Source of the DNA: Ailanthus altissimus
Taxonomy: Eukaryota > Streptophyta > Magnoliopsida > Sapindales > Simaroubaceae
Assembly: GCA_946807835.1 (NCBI GenBank)
Contig: OX327683.1
Coordinates: forward strand, 37,011,001-37,075,000
Length of the DNA: 64,000 nt
Direction of reading: 5' to 3'
The notes below the pieces were generated by a model. It was not told the origin of the DNA. It made no database searches and saw nothing but the letters and a program-made list of their open reading frames with translations. Below are positions 58,870 to 64,000 of this stretch, piece after piece. A program made the position numbers and the translations under genes. Every line of letters starts with the position of its first letter. The stretch's first letter is position 1.

Positions 58870-59904
58870 TTATGTAAATTCGTGCAAAATCATATACATG
58901 CAAAAACAGATAATCAGATGCAGCATCAACCTGTTCCACAGAGACCATTTAATCCTCAAATCAACTGCTTGATTTTTCAAAATATCAGACTCTGACAAAG
59001 AACCAATTGTGAAATTAGGGTTTGATCCTTGGAGAGATTGCACTCCTTGTATGTCATCAAGAGCCAAGTCCAATTTTTCATCTCTAGGTCTTAAAGTAGG
59101 GTACATGACAGCTTCTTTAACCGGGCTGTGTGACAACCCCAACAAATGCCCGATCTCGTGTACAGCTACTGATTCCAAATCAACGGCCCGCGTCTCCGCT
59201 GCGTCCAAATGAAACTTCCCACTCTCTGGAGAAAATGAGTATGCCAGCACCCCTAAAACTCCATCAAACGGCTCTCCATCGCCGTGATCACCACTGTAAA
59301 AGCCTATTCTGATATAAGCAAACTCATAATCATCAGTTTCAATAAAACTCACCGGAATCACAGATGCCCACTTGGCAAATGCTCGTTTGAACACGACTTT
59401 AATATCTGACATGTTCAAATAGTTGATCATATTCTCCTTTGAGACAGAGTACATGAGTGTCATAGGAATTTAACGAGACCATCTAGGCCTCCCAGGAAAG
59501 AACACGAAATCTTTCTTTGCATGCAACGTACGAGCTGTGTCCACTTCAGGGACACCGCATCTTGGTGCCCTAATTTTAGTGAGCGTATCGAAATCGAGCT
59601 TGCCAGTAACACTAAGACCAAGCTTTGACTGATAATGAACTATAGCTGATTTTAACGGTGCATCGAATGCATTATCGTGTACATTGTAATCTCGTGCAGG
59701 GAGAAAGCCAAAACGATGAAAGTACTTTTTGATCTGGGATATGACAATTGCGTGGCCGCTTCTTTGAAAGCTATCAACATTGCGTATTTCATTTTGCTTT
59801 AACGTAAAATGCGGTGTCGATCGGGCGGCAATGCGTAACGGCGATTCGCGGATGAATGTGATGGTGATGAGGAGAAGAACATGATTAGTAAATAAGAGAA
59901 GCAT
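58870..59904 (-). pseudogene. Plant matrix metalloproteinase (matrixin, M10A) broken by one in-frame stop
   Basis: Plant MMPs are secreted, zinc-dependent, intronless proteases of the extracellular matrix. The single frame of 344 codons has all parts in order. There is a hydrophobic signal peptide (MLLLFTNHVLLLITITF) and a peptidoglycan-binding-like prodomain (LKSAIVHYQSKLGLSVTGKL). The cysteine switch PRCGVPEVD has Cys 116. The catalytic domain carries the zinc-binding site HEIGHLLGLSH from codon 249 (59128-59160) and the Met-turn region VMYPTLRP. A hydrophobic C-terminus (LMLHLIICFCMYMIL) suggests GPI anchoring. Codon 145 (59470-59472) is TAA, just before the catalytic domain (WSR-stop-IPMTLMYS). 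Translation as it stands would give only signal peptide and prodomain. No other damage is seen, so the loss is recent, allelic, or a sequencing error. Confidence 0.88.
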
Positions 59905-62900
59905 GATAGTTACTAGTGTGAGAATTTGGTTTGCAAGTTTTTGGAGGTTAAGCTTTATTATAAAGGAAGGGTAAGTCTTGTAAATTGAGAGCTAGAGTGG
60001 GACTTATGACAAGCTGAAATGGTGGAAGTTGGAAGAAATAATCTTAAGCCATATGATGAAAATTTAATAGAAGAAACCTTTTAAGGGCTTGGTGGTGGGT
60101 GATGAGTTTTCAGGGTTCTAAATGAACATTTAAGCATTATGTTGACCATGTATGTGTCATCTATTTCTACATTATTGAACATGACAAAGCAAGGAGTGGG
60201 ATATTATTGACATGACATCTTATATTGTCTAAATTAGTAATTTTGCTTGATCATTGGCCTAATGCCCTAGGGGGAAAGATCTATTGCCTCTTGATCAATA
60301 TAAAGAAATGAGTTTATATATCATTTAAATGAAGACAACAATATGCGGATAAACATAAGGCAACAAAAAATCTATTGCCCACTTTTGGTAATTTAAGTGG
60401 AAGTGGCTCTAGATGAAGAGGGAATTTTCGGTCTAGGTTGTGTCACAAACTCGAAGTTTATTTCTTTCTTTTTCGTTTCTCTTCATGGTGGGGAAAAGGC
60501 TAACTGTGTGAAGCAAGTATCATTGTTGCTGTTGTTACCAATCCCGCTGGTATCATATTTTTAGACGTGTAATGTAAGGGACTGAACGCGTCAACTCTGC
60601 AAAGTCATGCAAAAACACTGCACACTTTGCATTGGAGTGTAAAAGACTCAAAGTTTCAAGTCTAGGAAAACCCCGAAAATGTACCTGTCGCCATTCTTAG
60701 GCCACGGGAGTCAGTGCAGTAAGTTGGTTGCTGAAAGTTTTTATTGCAGATTACTCAAACTATAAATCCACCACGCAAGTTTTGCTAACACATGATATCT
60801 TACATTTCTTATTAACCGAAAAGGAGAAAAGCTCTGGGATTTGATAGCTATTTGCGACCTAAAGTAATCTTCATCTTATTATAACTTGGAAAGTTAACCT
60901 CTTTTTACCCACTTTTTGGTATGGAAGCTTAAAGCATCGAGTGGATTTTGGTTTAATACGGATATATATAAATCTAAGGCAATGGAAGAGATTGGAATTT
61001 ATATAGCATGATCCACTTTATGTTTTAGTGCAGCAACTCCTAGTTAATTCACTCAATGTTAATACCAAATTAAATCGACAAAGCAAGCCGACAAATTTGA
61101 CCATTATGGTTTCCACCACTACAAGGAGACGAGGGAAGCATGCGATACTCTAGGAAAAAAAAGATAATCAAAATAGGAAATCATCAATAATCAGAATTTG
61201 TTTCCCAATTATCAATTGATGAGAGGAGGTCCTTTAATTATTATAATTGTTGTTTTTTTTATTTTGTCCTTATCTTACCCAACAATTCAACTCTCAGATA
61301 TTATCTTCTAATTGAAAGGATTGAAATGCATTTGATTACTAATGATGGACTTAATTTGCTTTGTCATTTTGTGGGCGGTTGCGAAAAGGGATGATAGACT
61401 TAATTGTGGGATTTATCTCATTTTTTTTTCTTACAAATTTGTTAGTAGTTCATAAATAATAAAATAATTAAAAAAAAAATTTTGACCGTGCATAATTATT
61501 GTAAAATTAGATATAAGAGAACCCTAATTTTGTTTGTTTCGGTGATTAAATTTTGGTTTTTTTTAATTAATAAAAATTCAAACTTAAGTTGCTTCAATTC
61601 CATTCTGCCACGTAAATAGTGACTCACAAATCACACCTCCACTGAGTAAGTCAATTAATTTTCTTATTATTAATTTTTTAAGTACAATCATTCTTCGGTG
61701 ATTAAATATAATAATTGTGCATTAAACAATAAGGTTTGTCTACCATAATATATACTTATAACATGTGAAATCGTATGTCATCTCATCATTAAGCATAATG
61801 AAAATACACAAATACAACATATTCTGGGTCAGCCCAGTCGATACATAAGCCTCCATATCAAGTTTGGTGCATTCTGAAAATCTCAGTAATTGGACATTAG
61901 AAAAAAGGAAAGAAATAAAAATATTCTTTTTCTTTTGCAAATCAAATTTTGAAGACCAGTAAAGCGTTGGGCCACGTTGTCTGGAATTTTAGACCATTAA
62001 ACAATATTAGGCTTAAACATTTAGATCCATTGGGGCCCATCTATACAAAGGAAAAAGCCCAGCCCAAATGCAAAGTAAGATATGTGATCTGTTAGATTGT
62101 GGGTGGGGCAACAAATTTTCTAATTAGGTATGAAGTAGCAAATGTGTAATTGAAAAAAAAAAAAGAGCATATATATGTAGTAATATGACCGAGGGCATTT
62201 GTGTTCTTTGATGGAGGTTTACAGCGAAGAAAAGGCCCCATAATTGGTTGAAAATTGAAATCCAGTTGTGCTATTGCCCTTCTTTTATGAATAATTCTCA
62301 CAGAGACAGAGAGACGTGCGGTGAATTCGGCCCCATCATGACTCAGCCTTGATGGGACTTCTTGAATCGACATCCCCCCACGGTCTCCCCCTGCAGAAAT
62401 AGAATCAGCTCTCTCTTGCTATTTTAACATCAGCGAATGTGAAATATCATTTACTGTGCAATTTTTAAAAGCTACCCAAAATGCAGAAGACAGTCACCGG
62501 CCAAGCATTCAAATTCTCACCCTGAAGCTGAGGAAATGGAAGGCCACTGTTGCTTGCTAAATTTTGAAAATCTTCGCCATAATAAATCCTTGTGGAAATA
62601 GCCTCAAATTGATTGAAAAATTTGAAATAGAAGGTAGTTATTAAGTGCATTATGGTAATAAGAGCAATGCATATTCCTAGGCAATCTCTGAAGTCTGAAT
62701 AAGCAAATGAAAATATTGCTTTACTACGTATTAAGACCAAATTTCACAAGATTGCACTCTATATAAATGGTCCCCCTCTTGAAACATTAATTTTTTTTCC
62801 CTTTTTTCTTGAAAGAAGGAAAATGGTCCCCTGCTCCCGTGTCATTTGTTCTGTTTTGTTGTAAACTTATATCGTGTTTCATTAAAAGAAACAATGAAGT

Positions 62901-64000
62901 CTCAGACTTGCCATGTCTCTCAGTTGGCTCAAGAAGTAATCTGTTTTGAGTACGGGAGGGGGCGAGCGTTTGAGAACCCAAGTTTGCTGACGTACACGTG
63001 GCAAACACCCACTTAACAAGTACAAAGTGAGAGATTTTTATTTTATTTTCAATTTTTTTAAAGCCTTTCTCTTTATTTGATAAAAGGGTGAGGTGAGGTC
63101 CCACGTTCTTTGGATACCCAATGACAAACAATAACAGGATCGACCTCAGTCTTTTAATGATACATCTTTATGACGAAGCAGAAGGTCAGCAATACTGAAA
63201 ATGCAGGGTTTATGTAGAACTTTGGAGCCCCTAAAAAATATTTATATATAATGAACCGTGAACGAAACTGCTTAAAAGAAATTATCTTAACTTTCGTTTG
63301 TGTGTACATGCGCGGGCTCTTAAGAATTTGATCTTAAATTTTTACGACTATCTAAAAGTCGTTGATATCGACAAGTGCAAATCGATGTCAGGCCCTCATT
63401 ATTCGCAATTTTTTCTACAACAGAGCGAACTGTTAAAAGTCCTCATTGTCCATTTCTTGAATAAGTAAATGAGAGTGCTAGTAAGTAGCATGTCGAGTAA
63501 ATAGCTCGGATTCAGAACAAGCTCTTGGGCGCGTGGATTGGGGTTGGAAGGGAGAGGAATTGAAGCGGGACAGGACTTTTTTACTAATTGCAGAGTGCTG
63601 CTGCTGCTGTTGTGTGATTTTACTCAAAGTGATGAAAGGTAACAGTAAAGAGTAAAAGAGGTCTGGATTTACCGCATTTTGCAGAAACATCATCACTCAC
63701 CAATTCACCATGCATGCTGGTTTCCTTATTTTATAACCAATTAAGGAGAATACCAAGGAGTGGTCAGAATCAAGCCAAATCTGTTCAATTTGGTTGTTGC
63801 TTTGAGGAAGATATCTTTACGTGGTGCCCACTTCGGGACACGTGTATGGCTTGCCCCAATTGAACACTGTATCCAATACTTTACAGTCTGTTTTGCATTA
63901 AATGATGAATGGACTTGTTGTCAAAAAGAAACAAAAATAAAATAAGTTACTTATTAAAAAATAATAAATTAATAAACAAAATCATCTTCGTTTTCTCCTC
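59905..64000. other. Intergenic region to the right edge
   Basis: 59905-60060 is the presumed MMP 5' flank. Beyond it I recognise no gene. Frames of 60-114 codons at 62092-62740 and 62787-63131 lack known motifs and splice context. A CTG-rich run at 63598-63615 codes a short Gln stretch on the minus strand but belongs to no recognised protein. Two G-box-like ACGTG motifs occur near 62995 and 63840. Confidence 0.5.

Noticed and set aside
59420..59480. An intron removing the MMP stop codon
   Set aside because: The nearest GT and AG that would keep the frame give an intron below about 60 bases without branch or pyrimidine signals, and plant MMP genes are normally intronless.
62465..63131. Minus-strand frames of 91 and 114 codons near the right edge as genes
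   Set aside because: No domain, no conserved wording, and poly-T or poly-A tracts inside; treated as chance frames.

Overview
The window is nuclear DNA from a flowering plant, almost certainly a eudicot. It is AT-rich, its genes carry many short introns with GT-AG borders, and the proteins are clear plant orthologues. The density of small foldback transposons and decayed LTR retrotransposons also fits. The protein wording looks like a woody rosid, possibly Citrus or a relative, but that is an impression and not a demonstration. I found no phage-like, CRISPR-like or otherwise unprecedented gene system.

Layout, left to right. (1) 1-5537, minus: the 5' part of CNOT1, the scaffold of the CCR4-NOT deadenylase; 14 exons are visible and the gene runs off the left edge. 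(2) 5.6-12.2 kb: a gene-free repeat block holding a diverged short-motif array, a 2.3-kb solo LTR with perfect 5-bp target duplications, a second repeat family, a Harbinger/Tourist-like element and a foldback MITE. (3) 12.3-15.3 kb, plus: an RHIP1-like gene whose exon phases do not all fit. (4) 16.8-17.7 kb, minus: a GATA2/4-type transcription factor. (5) 20.9 kb, minus: tRNA-Glu(CTC). (6) 22.1-27.5 kb, minus: CCT1 (TCP-1 alpha), complete in 17 exons, one intron being GC-AG. (7) 27.9-29.7 kb, plus: a plastid fibrillin of the FBN9 type, divergent from CCT1 and with two alternative versions of its last exon. (8) 34.9-42.6 kb: an old Ty1/copia element with a triplicated integrase segment, a duplicated RT/RNase H segment and a MITE nested in one copy. 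(9) 51.2-52.0 kb, plus: a small PHD-finger protein gene. (10) 58.9-59.9 kb, minus: a matrixin metalloproteinase reading frame broken by one in-frame stop. (11) 60-64 kb: no gene recognised.

The genes are unrelated housekeeping and regulatory loci: mRNA decay, sugar/G-protein signalling, light-related transcription, tubulin/actin folding, plastid lipid bodies, chromatin reading and extracellular proteolysis. The only functional arrangement I can point to is the 402-bp divergent CCT1/FBN9 intergenic region. The best follow-ups are the duplicated FBN9 terminal exon, the broken MMP frame, the RHIP1 phase breaks, and the rearranged copia element with its internal empty-site control. All exon borders were read by eye from splice signals and protein continuity, without alignment or transcript data.
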